DNA from: Actinobacteria bacterium IMCC26207 | Lineage (GTDB): Bacteria > Actinomycetota > Acidimicrobiia > Acidimicrobiales > Microtrichaceae | Direction: 5' to 3' | Length of the DNA: 64,000 bases | Assembly: GCA_001025035.1 (NCBI GenBank) | Contig: LCZK01000009.1 | Coordinates: 620,001-684,000, forward strand | In this document: one piece after another, positions 9,383-18,836 of the stretch | How the letters are laid out: every line of letters begins with the position of its first letter | Numbering within the stretch: position 1 is the stretch's first letter | Notes under the pieces: generated by a model | The model's database searches: none | Told to the model about the DNA's origin: nothing | The model's input: only the letters and a program-made list of their open reading frames with translations | Translations under genes and position numbers: made by a program

Positions 9383-10063
9383 TCACACACCGACCTCGTC
9401 GAGGACTACATCGGGAGACTCCACCATGCCCACATAGAAGGGTCCGAACTCGCCGTACTGAGTCGAGGCCTGGTCGTAACGCATTGTGTAGACCACCTCT
9501 TTGATCGTGTCTGGGGTATCGCCGAAGAGCGTTACGCCCCACTCATATTCATCGAGTCCGGTTGATCCAGTAATGAGTTGCACGAGTCGGCCAGCAAACT
9601 TTCGTCCGGAAGCTCCGTGTTCGTACATCAGTTCTTTACGCCGCTCAAAGCTCAGTTCGTACCAGTTGGCTCCGACGTTGCGTGTTTTTGACATGGGGTA
9701 GAAACAAAATGCGGGCTTACCTTCTGGCGGCAAGACCGGGTAGAGCCGAGCTTGTTGCATCTCTTCAGGAACCCCCGCCGCATACTCGGAAAGTTCGGTC
9801 AACGACACGTAGGACTCGGTGAGATCCAACCCAGCTATCACCAGGTCTGTTTGTAAACGTCGAAGTCGCCACTGGTCGGTTGACAGCGCAAGCACTGCAA
9901 CATCGGACTTGTGTCCGAGCATGGCTGCGGTGACAACTTGGTCACCCTGTTCTTGCGCAGCCGAAATTGCGGCGAGAACGGCATCTCGGTCGGTGCGCGA
10001 ACTCACATGAAAGAACAAGTGCATCACGGCTAGGCCGACAGAGGGTGTTGCAGGCAGGGTCAT
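9383..10063 (-). CDS. hemQ: Coproheme decarboxylase HemQ (chlorite-dismutase family)
   Basis: A 226-residue member of the chlorite-dismutase-like fold that performs the last step of the coproporphyrin-dependent haem pathway, oxidatively removing two propionates of coproheme to make haem b. The pattern FCFYPMSKTR supplies the tyrosine that acts in actinobacterial enzymes, and MYEHGASGRKFAGRL holds the proximal haem-ligand histidine. The C-terminus DEYEWGVTLFGDTPDTIKEVVY is also typical. The gene lies alone between groEL and the DUF2993 operon on the same strand. No other haem genes are visible nearby. Confidence 0.9.
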   Translation of the reverse strand: MTLPATPSVGLAVMHLFFHVSSRTDRDAVLAAISAAQEQGDQVVTAAMLGHKSDVAVLALSTDQWRLRRLQTDLVIAGLDLTESYVSLTELSEYAAGVPEEMQQARLYPVLPPEGKPAFCFYPMSKTRNVGANWYELSFERRKELMYEHGASGRKFAGRLVQLITGSTGLDEYEWGVTLFGDTPDTIKEVVYTMRYDQASTQYGEFGPFYVGMVESPDVVLDEVGV

Positions 10064-10116
10064 GATCTCAGTCTGTCATGCGAGCAGTCAGCGGAACGAG
10101 CGCCGACATGAGCGTG

Positions 10117-11809
<1,693 letters not shown>

Positions 11810-11836
11810 TTAGCACTCATGCCCTCCGAGTGCTAA
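11810..11836 (-). promoter_or_regulatory. CIRCE operator, exact consensus
   Basis: TTAGCACTC-N9-GAGTGCTAA matches the CIRCE consensus at every position. Its centre is 33 bases from that of the second copy, about three helical turns, so two HrcA dimers could bind the same face of the DNA. It sits in the short spacer between groEL and the 3' end of the upstream exporter gene. Confidence 0.93.
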
Positions 11837-11841
11837 CCGCC

Positions 11842-12687
11842 CTAGAAGAAGGCCAGAGCCTCTGAGATCCCATAGACAAGGGCCAACACAATGATGAGTG
11901 CCCCAAAGAGCAGTCGGATGAGACGATCTGAGGAGCCGATCGTGATTCGAGCACCAATTTGTGCACCTGGGATTACTCCAAGCATGAGCGGTAGGGCGAA
12001 GCCCCAGTCGACGTGGCCCAGAATGATGTGCGTGATCAAGGCTGGGATACTGAAGATGGCCACCGCGACCAGGCTTGAGGCCACTGCCGACTTCATTGGG
12101 ATCTTGAGAGGCCCCGTGAGCACCGGCACCATGATGATGCCGCCGCCCAAGCCCAAAAGGCCGGCCACAAATCCAGAGGCTGCGCCAAGTGAGCCGATGA
12201 CCGGCAGCGAATGCTTTGGGACAAGGGCAGGGGCAAGGCTGTCCTCGGGGTCAGGGCTGGGATCAGATGCAGCGCTGGGGTCAGGGCTGGGGTCAGCGGA
12301 GCTTCGCCCGCCACGCACAACCGAGATTCCCGACCAGAACATCAAGAAGGCCGTCAATAACATCAGTATTCGGCCATCGATCAGGCTCGATGTCAGGGCT
12401 CCGCCTACGGCAAAGACTGCTCCCGATATTCCCAGGCCGAGTGCGGCCCGCCAATCAACTAGGCCGGCTTTGGCATAGCGCCAGGTTCCCGAGATGGCTG
12501 CTGGCAGGATTGCCGGCACGGTTGACCCGACCGCCAGAATCGGAGTGGCCCCAAGCACTCGAATGGCTGGGGTAGTAACCACGGCGCCGCCAACTCCGAG
12601 TAGCGCCGAGAGAACTCCAGCACCGACCCCAACCAAAAAGGTCAAAAGGTAGACCCACCAATCAGGGCCGCCAATCTGGCTCAACAC
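11842..12687 (-). CDS. TauE/SafE (TSUP) family anion exporter
   Basis: A 281-residue membrane protein with about eight helices in two homologous halves. The family motifs LLGVGGAVVTTPAI in the first half and LLGLGGGIIMVPVL with VASSLVAVAIFSIPAL in the second are clear. The family moves sulfite, sulfoacetate or similar anions; the substrate here is unknown. Between the halves is a soluble linker with the repeat SDPSPDPSAASDPSPDPEDS, coded by tandem GGTCAGGGCTGG units at 12253-12299, an expansion not typical for the family. Confidence 0.85.
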   Translation of the reverse strand: MLSQIGGPDWWVYLLTFLVGVGAGVLSALLGVGGAVVTTPAIRVLGATPILAVGSTVPAILPAAISGTWRYAKAGLVDWRAALGLGISGAVFAVGGALTSSLIDGRILMLLTAFLMFWSGISVVRGGRSSADPSPDPSAASDPSPDPEDSLAPALVPKHSLPVIGSLGAASGFVAGLLGLGGGIIMVPVLTGPLKIPMKSAVASSLVAVAIFSIPALITHIILGHVDWGFALPLMLGVIPGAQIGARITIGSSDRLIRLLFGALIIVLALVYGISEALAFF

Positions 12688-12798
12688 GATCTAGCCCAAC
12701 AAGAACGGGCCCGACGCGACTTGGCTCGGCAGGATGCAGTCGGCACGGTACCGGCCGGGGTCGGGGTGGTCACCCGAGAAGTCTGCCCGAGTTCCTAA

Positions 12799-12848
12799 AC
12801 AGATACGACCAACAGATACGACCAACACATACGAGCAGATACGACCAA
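12799..12848. repeat. Four tandem ACAGATACGACCA units
   Basis: Two exact 13-bp units, then ACACATACGAGC and AGATACGACCA. They lie beside the hairpin that follows the DUF222-HNH gene. Function unknown; may be slippage-generated. Confidence 0.7.
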
Positions 12849-12857
12849 CCGCGACGA

Positions 12858-12892
12858 CGAGCAGGACCGTGCCCCATTGACGGTCCTGCTCG
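12858..12892 (-). terminator. Long hairpin downstream of the DUF222-HNH gene
   Basis: Perfect 13-bp stem (CGAGCAGGACCGT pairing with ACGGTCCTGCTCG) around a 9-base loop. It lies 66 bases after the gene's stop on its strand. No poly-U tract follows on either strand, so termination is likely but not classical. Confidence 0.6.
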
Positions 12893-12957
12893 CGTTGTTG
12901 CCGCCTGTTATGACGGTGGTGATATTGGTTACGGCTGAGAGCTAGTTGTGGTTGTGG

Positions 12958-14358
12958 TTATGGGGGTGGTCTGGGTTGTTGTTTTTGGTGGCGTTGTGAG
13001 TTGAGGGTGTGGCCGTTGGGTGTGGTCCATGTGAAGTACTGCTCGGGGGTGATGGTCATGGTCCAACCGTTTCGGTGGGTGACCATGTGGTGGTAGCGGC
13101 ACAGTGATGCCAGGTTGGAAAGGTCTGTTGTTCCGCCGTTGTTCCAGTGTTCGACGTGGTGTGCGTCGGTCCATTGGGGTGGGTTGGTGCACCCAGGGAA
13201 CACACAGCCGCCGTCTCTGTGCGCGAGTGCTCTGCGTTGTGCTCTGTTGGCTAAGCGTTGAGTGCGGGTGAGGTGCAGTGTGGTTGCGTTGTTGGTCGTG
13301 AGGAGTGCGTAGATGGTCGGGTTGCAGGTGAGGGTGTTGGCGAGTTCGGCGCTGAGGGGTTGGTTGTTGTGATCGGTGAGTTTGCTGAAATCGAGTCGGG
13401 TATCGGTGTTGTTGATCGTGATAGCGAGTTCAATGCCTGATCCGTAGCTAGCAGTGCTGCTGCCAGTGGTGTTGCTGCTGTTGCTGGTGGTGCTGCCAGT
13501 GGTGTTGCTGTTGTTGCCGGTGTTGTTGTGGGCGAGGTTGCTGAGTGCGAGCGCGAGCAGGGTTTTGCGGTTAGGTGTTGGAAGATCGGTTGTGAGTTTG
13601 CTGTCTTTGTTGAGTTGGTTAAACAGTTGATCTGCGTGGGTATTGAGGGTGTGTTCAATGGTGAGTGCGTGACTACCGGTGAGTTGGGCGTTGATGAACA
13701 AGGTGTTGTTCAGACCCCGGTGCATACGGAGGGTGTTGTCCGCGATGTCGTCTCCTGGTCGGTGGCCGCCTTCTTGGTCGAGGAGTTCAGCTACTGCGCC
13801 GAGTTGTTGTTTCCATTTTTCATAGGTTGTTCCCGTGATGTTGTTCAGGATCTGATCGGAGATATCTGCAAGCTGGTTGGTGATGCGCGGGTTTGCTACA
13901 CCAGTGATCGCGGCGGCGTGTTCGTAGCTGATCAGCCCATCCCGAAGCGCTTCTGCAACTTTGGGGAAATGCATCCGAAGTTTGTTTGCTGTTCTGACAC
14001 GGTTCTTTGCACACGGGTTTGATAGAGCTGATTCTCTAGCGAGCCAAGCGCCAGTGCGCATGCCGTGTTCAGAATCGGTAAACCCACGGGAATCCAACTC
14101 GGCAAGAACCTGAACTGACGCAGCGTCAACAAACCTACGGGTCTGTTCAATCTGAGTCATAGCCAAACACAAGTCATCGCCCGAGAACATCGAAGTGTCC
14201 CACTGGGCCAGATCTGCGAGCGCAATGCTGGCACTATCAAGTTCAGCAAAGAAGACCGGCTCGGGCAGGTCAGGCCTGGCGGCAAGGCGATCGCGGAAGC
14301 CATCAAGCACAGCAAGTGCTGCGTCTGATTCATTCCGAGAAATAGCTTGACCGAACAT
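12958..14358 (-). CDS. DUF222 and HNH endonuclease domain protein
   Basis: A 466-residue protein of a family that is multicopy and patchily distributed in Actinobacteria (13E12-repeat type). The N-terminal DUF222 region (LAQWDTSMFSGDDL to about residue 380) is helical. The C-terminal HNH nuclease is intact: RDGGCVFPGCTNPPQWTDAHH, then HVEHWNNGGTTDLSNLASLC and YHHMVTHRNGW. Between them is an Asn/Thr/Ser-rich linker (NNTGNNSNTTGSTTSNSSNT) produced by GTTGCTGCTG-like repeats. The frame could begin with TTG at 14388; the ATG at 14358 fits the family better. Biological role is unsettled; a selfish or defence nuclease is possible. Confidence 0.88.
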   Translation of the reverse strand: MFGQAISRNESDAALAVLDGFRDRLAARPDLPEPVFFAELDSASIALADLAQWDTSMFSGDDLCLAMTQIEQTRRFVDAASVQVLAELDSRGFTDSEHGMRTGAWLARESALSNPCAKNRVRTANKLRMHFPKVAEALRDGLISYEHAAAITGVANPRITNQLADISDQILNNITGTTYEKWKQQLGAVAELLDQEGGHRPGDDIADNTLRMHRGLNNTLFINAQLTGSHALTIEHTLNTHADQLFNQLNKDSKLTTDLPTPNRKTLLALALSNLAHNNTGNNSNTTGSTTSNSSNTTGSSTASYGSGIELAITINNTDTRLDFSKLTDHNNQPLSAELANTLTCNPTIYALLTTNNATTLHLTRTQRLANRAQRRALAHRDGGCVFPGCTNPPQWTDAHHVEHWNNGGTTDLSNLASLCRYHHMVTHRNGWTMTITPEQYFTWTTPNGHTLNSQRHQKQQPRPPP

Positions 14359-14484
14359 GTGTACGACTCTAAATCGGGGGTGTGACAATAAGATATAAAC
14401 CCAAAAATCACCCGTTCAGTTCGGCATAAAACCGGCCAACGGGACGGTCCCACGCAGAACAGAAGGGGGTAATAGGGTTGAGGT

Positions 14485-15945
14485 ATGGCCAAGATTGCGG
14501 TGCTCGGAGCAGGGATCGCTGGCCTTGGTGTGGCGCTCGGTGCCGCAAGGGCCGGCCACGATGTGGTGCTGATCGAGCGCGATGACACTCCCCTAGCAGT
14601 CAGCCCAGCGGAGGCATTCGACTGGGACCGTCAGGGTGCACCGCAGGTTCGGCACTCACATGCGTTCTTGGCTCGGCTACGCAACCTTCTCCGGGACCGC
14701 TACCCCGATGTGCTAGCAGACTTGTACGCGGCCGGTGCGACGCCGATGGACTTCATCTCGATGCTGCCCGAAGGAATGGATCGAACACCTTTGCCGGGGG
14801 ACGAGGATTTAGTAGCGATTGCTTGCCGACGCACCACCTTTGAGTGGGTCCTACGGAGAACAATCCTGAACGAATCCTCGGTGAAACTTGTGCACGGCAT
14901 GGGAGTGACCGGGTTGCAAACCAATCCAGCGTCCGACAGGACTGCAGTTGCGCAGGTAACCGGGCTCACACTCGAAGACGGCACCGTGGTGCAGGCTGAT
15001 ATCACGGTGATTGCGGGCGGTCGCCGTCACGACCTGCCGGGGCTCTTATCAGCTAGCGGGGTGGCGATCAGAGAGACGATAGAAGACACGGGAATTGTGT
15101 ACTACTCCCGGTTCTTTCAACTTCGCGAGGGAGCAGAGTTCCCTGCGCAAACCGGGCCTATTGGCGGGGACTTGGGTTACCTCAAGTTTGGAGTGTTCCC
15201 TGGGGACAATCGCACTTTCTCAATCACCCTTGCTGCGGGAGTTGCTGATCGTCAGTTGCGCCGACAGCTGACTGATCCCGACCAATTCATCACCATTGCA
15301 GCGCAGATCCCAGCCACTGCAGCACACGTCGAAGTCGATCGCTCACAGCCAATCACTGGGGTGAACGTCATGGCTGGGCTGTTGAATCGTCGCAGAGGAT
15401 TCCTGGATGAGAGCGGCGAGCCAGTCGTGCTGGGCTTGCACGCAGTTGGGGATGCTCATACATGCACCAACCCGCTGTACGGCAGAGGATGCAGTCTGGC
15501 ACTCGTGCAGGCCGAACTTTTTGCGGATTCGCTCAAGGAACATGGCCTCAACCATCGGGATCGCGCTGTGGCATTCGAAGGGGCAACCCGAAAGGAGATC
15601 ACCCCGTGGTACCGGGCATCGGTTGCCCAAGATCGCCTCAACGCAGACTCACCGACAGCAGCCAACGGCACTGCGGACGCAGCCAACGGCACTGCGGACG
15701 CAGCAACCAGCACTGCGGGCGCGCGGGAGTTCATGCGGGATGGGCTGCTACCTGCCATGCGAACTGACCCCGTCGTAGTGCGCGCATTTTTGCGCATGTT
15801 CAATCTGCTTGAGGACCCAAACTCGCTGATGACAAACAGTGACGTTGTCGCTCGCGTGCTGACCGTTTTCAATGACCGCGAGGATCGCCCGGTAGAAGCA
15901 AGCATGGGTCCAGATCGAGTTTCGCTGCTAGGGGCAATCAGCTAG
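14485..15945 (+). CDS. FAD-dependent oxidoreductase/monooxygenase
   Basis: A 486-residue flavoprotein. The dinucleotide-binding motif is at the N-terminus (VLGAGIAGLGVALGAARAG, then ERD), and a second FAD motif appears as GLHAVGDAHTCTNPLYGRGCSLA. The N-terminal pattern QVRHSHAFLARLRNLLRDRYP occurs in actinobacterial hydroxylase-like flavoproteins of unknown substrate. Near residue 395 an in-frame 21-bp repeat codes AANGTADAANGTADAATSTAGA, a low-complexity insert. The gene is divergent from the HNH gene and convergent with the sulfur-carrier pair. Substrate not predictable. Confidence 0.82.
   Translation: MAKIAVLGAGIAGLGVALGAARAGHDVVLIERDDTPLAVSPAEAFDWDRQGAPQVRHSHAFLARLRNLLRDRYPDVLADLYAAGATPMDFISMLPEGMDRTPLPGDEDLVAIACRRTTFEWVLRRTILNESSVKLVHGMGVTGLQTNPASDRTAVAQVTGLTLEDGTVVQADITVIAGGRRHDLPGLLSASGVAIRETIEDTGIVYYSRFFQLREGAEFPAQTGPIGGDLGYLKFGVFPGDNRTFSITLAAGVADRQLRRQLTDPDQFITIAAQIPATAAHVEVDRSQPITGVNVMAGLLNRRRGFLDESGEPVVLGLHAVGDAHTCTNPLYGRGCSLALVQAELFADSLKEHGLNHRDRAVAFEGATRKEITPWYRASVAQDRLNADSPTAANGTADAANGTADAATSTAGAREFMRDGLLPAMRTDPVVVRAFLRMFNLLEDPNSLMTNSDVVARVLTVFNDREDRPVEASMGPDRVSLLGAIS
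15658..15720 (+). repeat. In-frame 21-bp tandem repeat inside the FAD oxidoreductase
   Basis: GCAGCCAACGGCACTGCGGAC occurs twice exactly and a third time with changes, coding Ala/Asn/Gly/Thr-rich residues. The length is a multiple of three, so the frame is kept. Confidence 0.85.
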
Positions 15946-15990
15946 ACCCGGCTAGTTAGTGGAGCGGGCCTAGTTAGCGGAGCAGGCCTA
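15946..15990. repeat. 18-bp tandem repeats between convergent stops
   Basis: GGCTAGTTAGTGGAGCG, GGCCTAGTTAGCGGAGCA and GGCCTAGTTG follow the FAD oxidoreductase stop and reach the stop of the opposing gene. The CTAG in each unit reads as TAG on both strands. Confidence 0.75.
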
Positions 15991-16293
15991 GTTGTTATCA
16001 GCCGGATCGCGAATCACGACCAGGCTCGCTGCAGGATTGTCCGGATCGAGGAACACCTCGATTGGCCGCTTGATATCGTCATCAGTGCTCTGCTGTTCAA
16101 TGACGCTGCGAGTGTCCTTCGGGGACTCAAGAATCTCTCGAAGCCCAATCATCCCGGCGGCAAGCATTGAGGCCGCTCCGGATTTGCGGTACTTATGCGG
16201 AACATGCCCGCGATGAATTGGCACTGCTTCAGGTTCGCTGTCAGCGCTTGATTCCGCTGCAGGAGACCCAAAAAAACTGGCTGGGTCAGCCAC
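15988..16293 (-). CDS. Hypothetical protein paired with the CysO-like carrier
   Basis: A 101-residue soluble protein, acidic N-terminus, then VPIHRGHVPHKYRKSGAASMLAAGMIGLREILESPK and a C-terminal segment KRPIEVFLDPDNPAASLVVI. I know no named domain. It overlaps the sulfur-carrier gene by 8 bp and follows it on the same strand, so the two are co-expressed; a helper or target of the carrier is possible but unproved. Confidence 0.7.
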   Translation of the reverse strand: MADPASFFGSPAAESSADSEPEAVPIHRGHVPHKYRKSGAASMLAAGMIGLREILESPKDTRSVIEQQSTDDDIKRPIEVFLDPDNPAASLVVIRDPADNN

Positions 16294-16561
16294 CGGCCAC
16301 TGCGGGAATAATGGCGATCGTCTCGCCGTCAGGCACAGGGGTGTTTACCCCGTCGAGGTAGCGGACGTCGTCATCGGCCACAAAGACGTTCACGAAGCGA
16401 CGCAGGCCGCCCTCGTCATCAAAGAGCCGCTCTTTAAATCCGGGATGAGCAGCCTCTAGTGACTCCAGGGCCTCACCGACTGTGGCTCCCTCTACCTGCA
16501 CCTCGGAGTTTCCACCGGTCAGGGTGCGGAGCGTGGTGGGAATACGAATGCTGACAGTCAT
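16286..16561 (-). CDS. cysO: Ubiquitin-like sulfur-carrier protein (CysO/MoaD/ThiS family)
   Basis: A 91-residue beta-grasp protein ending in the diagnostic AVAGG. The body (SIRIPTTLRTLTGG, LRRFVNVFVADDDVRYLDG, IAIIPAVAGG) closely follows mycobacterial CysO, which carries thiocarboxylate sulfur at its C-terminal glycine to O-phosphoserine for cysteine synthesis. The partner genes mec and cysM, adjacent in mycobacteria, are not in this window. The start has an AGGAGAACTCCC-like site before ATG. A MoaD role cannot be excluded, but the AVAGG ending and RFVN segment favour CysO. Confidence 0.85.
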   Translation of the reverse strand: MTVSIRIPTTLRTLTGGNSEVQVEGATVGEALESLEAAHPGFKERLFDDEGGLRRFVNVFVADDDVRYLDGVNTPVPDGETIAIIPAVAGG

Positions 16562-16775
16562 GGGAGTTCTCCTGGGATGAGCTGACTCACTGCGTGTTGG
16601 GTGCAGCAGAATCAGCTACTAGCTTGGTGTGCGACTACATCGTAGCTAATCAGGTGTAGGAGTGGGTTCGGGCTGCTGAAGCCCACAAAGCCGTTCAACC
16701 CGCTACGTTGAGGAAGCTGAAGTCATATCCCTGAGGCCATCTACGGCCATCTGCCTGCCGAGGAGGTGTGAGGAC
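16562..16775. other. Divergent spacer between cysO and gpgS
   Basis: Should hold both promoters. A small GGGCT-N5-AGCCC hairpin lies near 16668 and an AGGAGG ribosome site at 16761-16766 decides the gpgS start. Nothing else recognised. Confidence 0.4.
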
Positions 16776-17708
16776 TTGCCGGAAGACCGCAAACCCCCTG
16801 CCCAGATTCGTCAGTTCGACCACCGGGAGTTTGACGTTCCAAGACTCTTGGAACACAAAGAATCAAAGCTGGTGTCTGTCTGCCTTCCAGCGCGCAACGA
16901 AGGCCTCACGGTTGGCCCCATTGTGTCTACTCTGCGAACAGAACTGCTCCTGACCGGAGTAGTGGACGAGATTCTTGTGATCGACGATCACTCCGGTGAT
17001 AACACCGCGGCAGTTGCTCGCGAGGCAGGCGCACGTGTGGTTTCGGCGGCCGATATTCTGCCCGAGTACGGCGGCGGATTTGGCAAGGGCGAAGTGCTGT
17101 GGAAGTCGCTCTACGTTGCAGAGGGCGACGTGATTGTCTGGTGCGACGCCGATATTTCTCAGTTCGGTTCGCGATTCGTCTCTGGCATTCTTGGGCCGCT
17201 TCTGTGCGAATCTGACGTAGATCTTGCAAAGGGATTTTATCGCAGGCCGGAGCGGGACCGAGAAGGCGGAGGGCGAGTCACAGAACTGGTTGCCCGCCCG
17301 CTGCTATCACTGTTCTGCCCTGAGCTTGCCGAACTGCATCAGCCACTCTCGGGCGAATATGGAGGCAAGCGAGAAGTCCTCGAACAGCTTCCGTTTGTTC
17401 AGGGCTACGGAGTTGAGGTGGGCCTGCTGATTGACCTAGCCAAACAATTCGGCCTGAGTGGTCTGGTTCAGGTCGATCTTGATGTGCGGCATCATCGAAA
17501 CCGCAGCTTGGCTGAACTTGGACCTCAGGCCATGGCGATCGCGCAAACGATCATGCGGCATGTGGACTGGGATTTGGCTCCCGTATCATCGGAATTGATT
17601 CGACCGGGGTTGCCACCGGTCACGGTGGATGTGAGCGAGCGTCCGCCCATGGTTGAGGTCAGCTTGTATCTGGGTCGGGCATTGCAGCTCGCTACCCTGC
17701 ATCCCTAA
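16776..17708 (+). CDS. gpgS: Glucosyl-3-phosphoglycerate synthase
   Basis: A 310-residue GT81/GT-A retaining glycosyltransferase that transfers glucose from an NDP-glucose to 3-phosphoglycerate, the first step to glucosylglycerate or methylglucose lipopolysaccharide. Motifs present: VCLPARNEGLTVGPIV near residue 35, VIDDHSGDNTA, the metal-binding WCDADISQF, and LSGEYGGKREVLEQLPFVQGYGVE with catalytic-loop character. The acceptor-site DVRHHRNRSLAELG is also family-like. The start codon is TTG, fixed by the AGGAGG nine bases before it. The phosphatase that would complete the pathway is not seen here. A glycerate kinase and trehalose genes follow. Confidence 0.92.
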   Translation: MPEDRKPPAQIRQFDHREFDVPRLLEHKESKLVSVCLPARNEGLTVGPIVSTLRTELLLTGVVDEILVIDDHSGDNTAAVAREAGARVVSAADILPEYGGGFGKGEVLWKSLYVAEGDVIVWCDADISQFGSRFVSGILGPLLCESDVDLAKGFYRRPERDREGGGRVTELVARPLLSLFCPELAELHQPLSGEYGGKREVLEQLPFVQGYGVEVGLLIDLAKQFGLSGLVQVDLDVRHHRNRSLAELGPQAMAIAQTIMRHVDWDLAPVSSELIRPGLPPVTVDVSERPPMVEVSLYLGRALQLATLHP

Positions 17709-17775
17709 GCCCTCCAGCAGCCCAGCCCTGAGCCCGGCCCAAGCAGGCCCAGTCCAACTGAGCCCAGACCGGTCA
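17709..17775 (+). repeat. CAGC/CCCAG-rich degenerate repeats after the gpgS stop
   Basis: Immediately after the stop: CCAGCAGCCCAGCCC, GAGCCCGGCCCAAGCAGGCCCAG and similar, C-rich on the gpgS strand. It separates gpgS from the convergent glycerate kinase. Confidence 0.55.
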
Positions 17776-18765
17776 GCTGCGAGCGGTTTCTACTGCCAGT
17801 GCCGCTGCCTCTTGAAGACATGCCAAGGTGTCACCCATCGCCCGTTCGCGGCCGAACTGTTCAACTAGTGAAACCGTCGGGACCAGTGTTTGCGCCGCGT
17901 CAAATGCTTCGCCCACTACTGCGACTACTGGGACATCTAACTGATTGGCAAGATCGGTCACGCCGCCTACAACCTTTCCTTCGAATGACTCTGCGTCCAA
18001 GAATCCCTCGCCGGTGATCACAAGGTCGGCAGACTCAATCAGTTCATCAAGACCCAAGTAATCGGAAACAAGGTCAAAGCCAGAGAGCAGCGAGGCACCG
18101 AGGCAGGCCAACCCACCCGCAAGACCTCCGGCAGCGCCGCCGCCTACCAAGTCGCCAACCTGCACCCCGTAGTCATTTTCATAGACCTGCAGTAAGCGTT
18201 CGAGTCTGCGTTCCAAGAGCTTCACTTGGCTAGGAGTTGCACCCTTTTGCGGCCCAAAGATGTGCGCTGCCTGAACAAAGCGAACACCAACATCGCAGGC
18301 CACGTTGAGTTCAACACCACGCAGTCGATGCAGCGGTTCAAGGGCACGCAAAGCACCCAAGCCACCATCTGTGGTTGCTGATCCGCCAAGGCCAACCACA
18401 ATCTTTTTGGCACCGGCCTCGAGGGCAGCAGAGAGCAGTTCACCGGTTCCAAATGTGGAGGCTGCGACGGCATCGTTGTGTTCGGCCCCGCCAACGAGGC
18501 CAAGACCCGAGGCGAGCGCCATCTCGATCACTGCACTTCGCCCAACGAATCGCCAAGCCGCCTCGACTGGGTCCCCTAAGGGACCCGTGACTGTGGTGAT
18601 TCGGTTAGCGCCACCAAGCACCTCGAGGAGTCCCTCGCCACCGTCGGCGAGCGGGCAGGCAATTGCTTCGTGTCCGAGCGCCTGAAGCCCTGCTGTCAGT
18701 GCAGCTACAGCCTGAGATGCTGAGGCAGTCCCCCTGAACTTGTCTGGCGCCACTAGGACTCGCAC
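17773..18765 (-). CDS. Glycerate kinase (GarK/GlxK type)
   Basis: A 330-residue kinase of glycerate kinase family 1, which phosphorylates D-glycerate (2-phosphoglycerate in characterised members). It begins VLVAPDKFRGTASASQAV and contains CPLADGGEGLLEVL, then VVGLGGSATTDGGLGALRALE and ADLVITGEGFLDAES, all family landmarks. Start is GTG. It is convergent with gpgS and divergent from otsA. A role in recycling glycerate released from glucosylglycerate, or in feeding the phosphoglycerate pool used by GpgS, is inference from the neighbourhood. Confidence 0.9.
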   Translation of the reverse strand: MRVLVAPDKFRGTASASQAVAALTAGLQALGHEAIACPLADGGEGLLEVLGGANRITTVTGPLGDPVEAAWRFVGRSAVIEMALASGLGLVGGAEHNDAVAASTFGTGELLSAALEAGAKKIVVGLGGSATTDGGLGALRALEPLHRLRGVELNVACDVGVRFVQAAHIFGPQKGATPSQVKLLERRLERLLQVYENDYGVQVGDLVGGGAAGGLAGGLACLGASLLSGFDLVSDYLGLDELIESADLVITGEGFLDAESFEGKVVGGVTDLANQLDVPVVAVVGEAFDAAQTLVPTVSLVEQFGRERAMGDTLACLQEAAALAVETARS

Positions 18766-18836
18766 GAGTCAAAGCTTAGAACTCCTTGGTCTGGACACCT
18801 GCGCCAGACCCATCGTTTGCCGATCTAGGGTGAGCG

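Larger units (their letters stand above)
12688..12957. other. Intergenic spacer with 13-bp direct repeats
   Basis: Between the exporter start and the 3' end of the DUF222-HNH gene. It contains four imperfect copies of ACAGATACGACCA in tandem (12799-12848) followed by a strong hairpin. No ORF here looks real. Confidence 0.5.

Noticed and set aside
11891-12575. Long plus-strand frames opposite the TauE/SafE exporter
   Set aside because: Antisense shadows of a GC-biased membrane-protein gene; no ribosome site and no family pattern.
13258-14022. Plus-strand frames (Val/Gly/Glu-rich) opposite the DUF222-HNH gene
   Set aside because: Produced by antisense of an Asn/Thr-rich linker; the HNH motif fixes the true strand.
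16660-16700. GGTTCG-containing hairpin as a tRNA
   Set aside because: Only one small stem-loop; no acceptor, D or anticodon stems can be formed around it.
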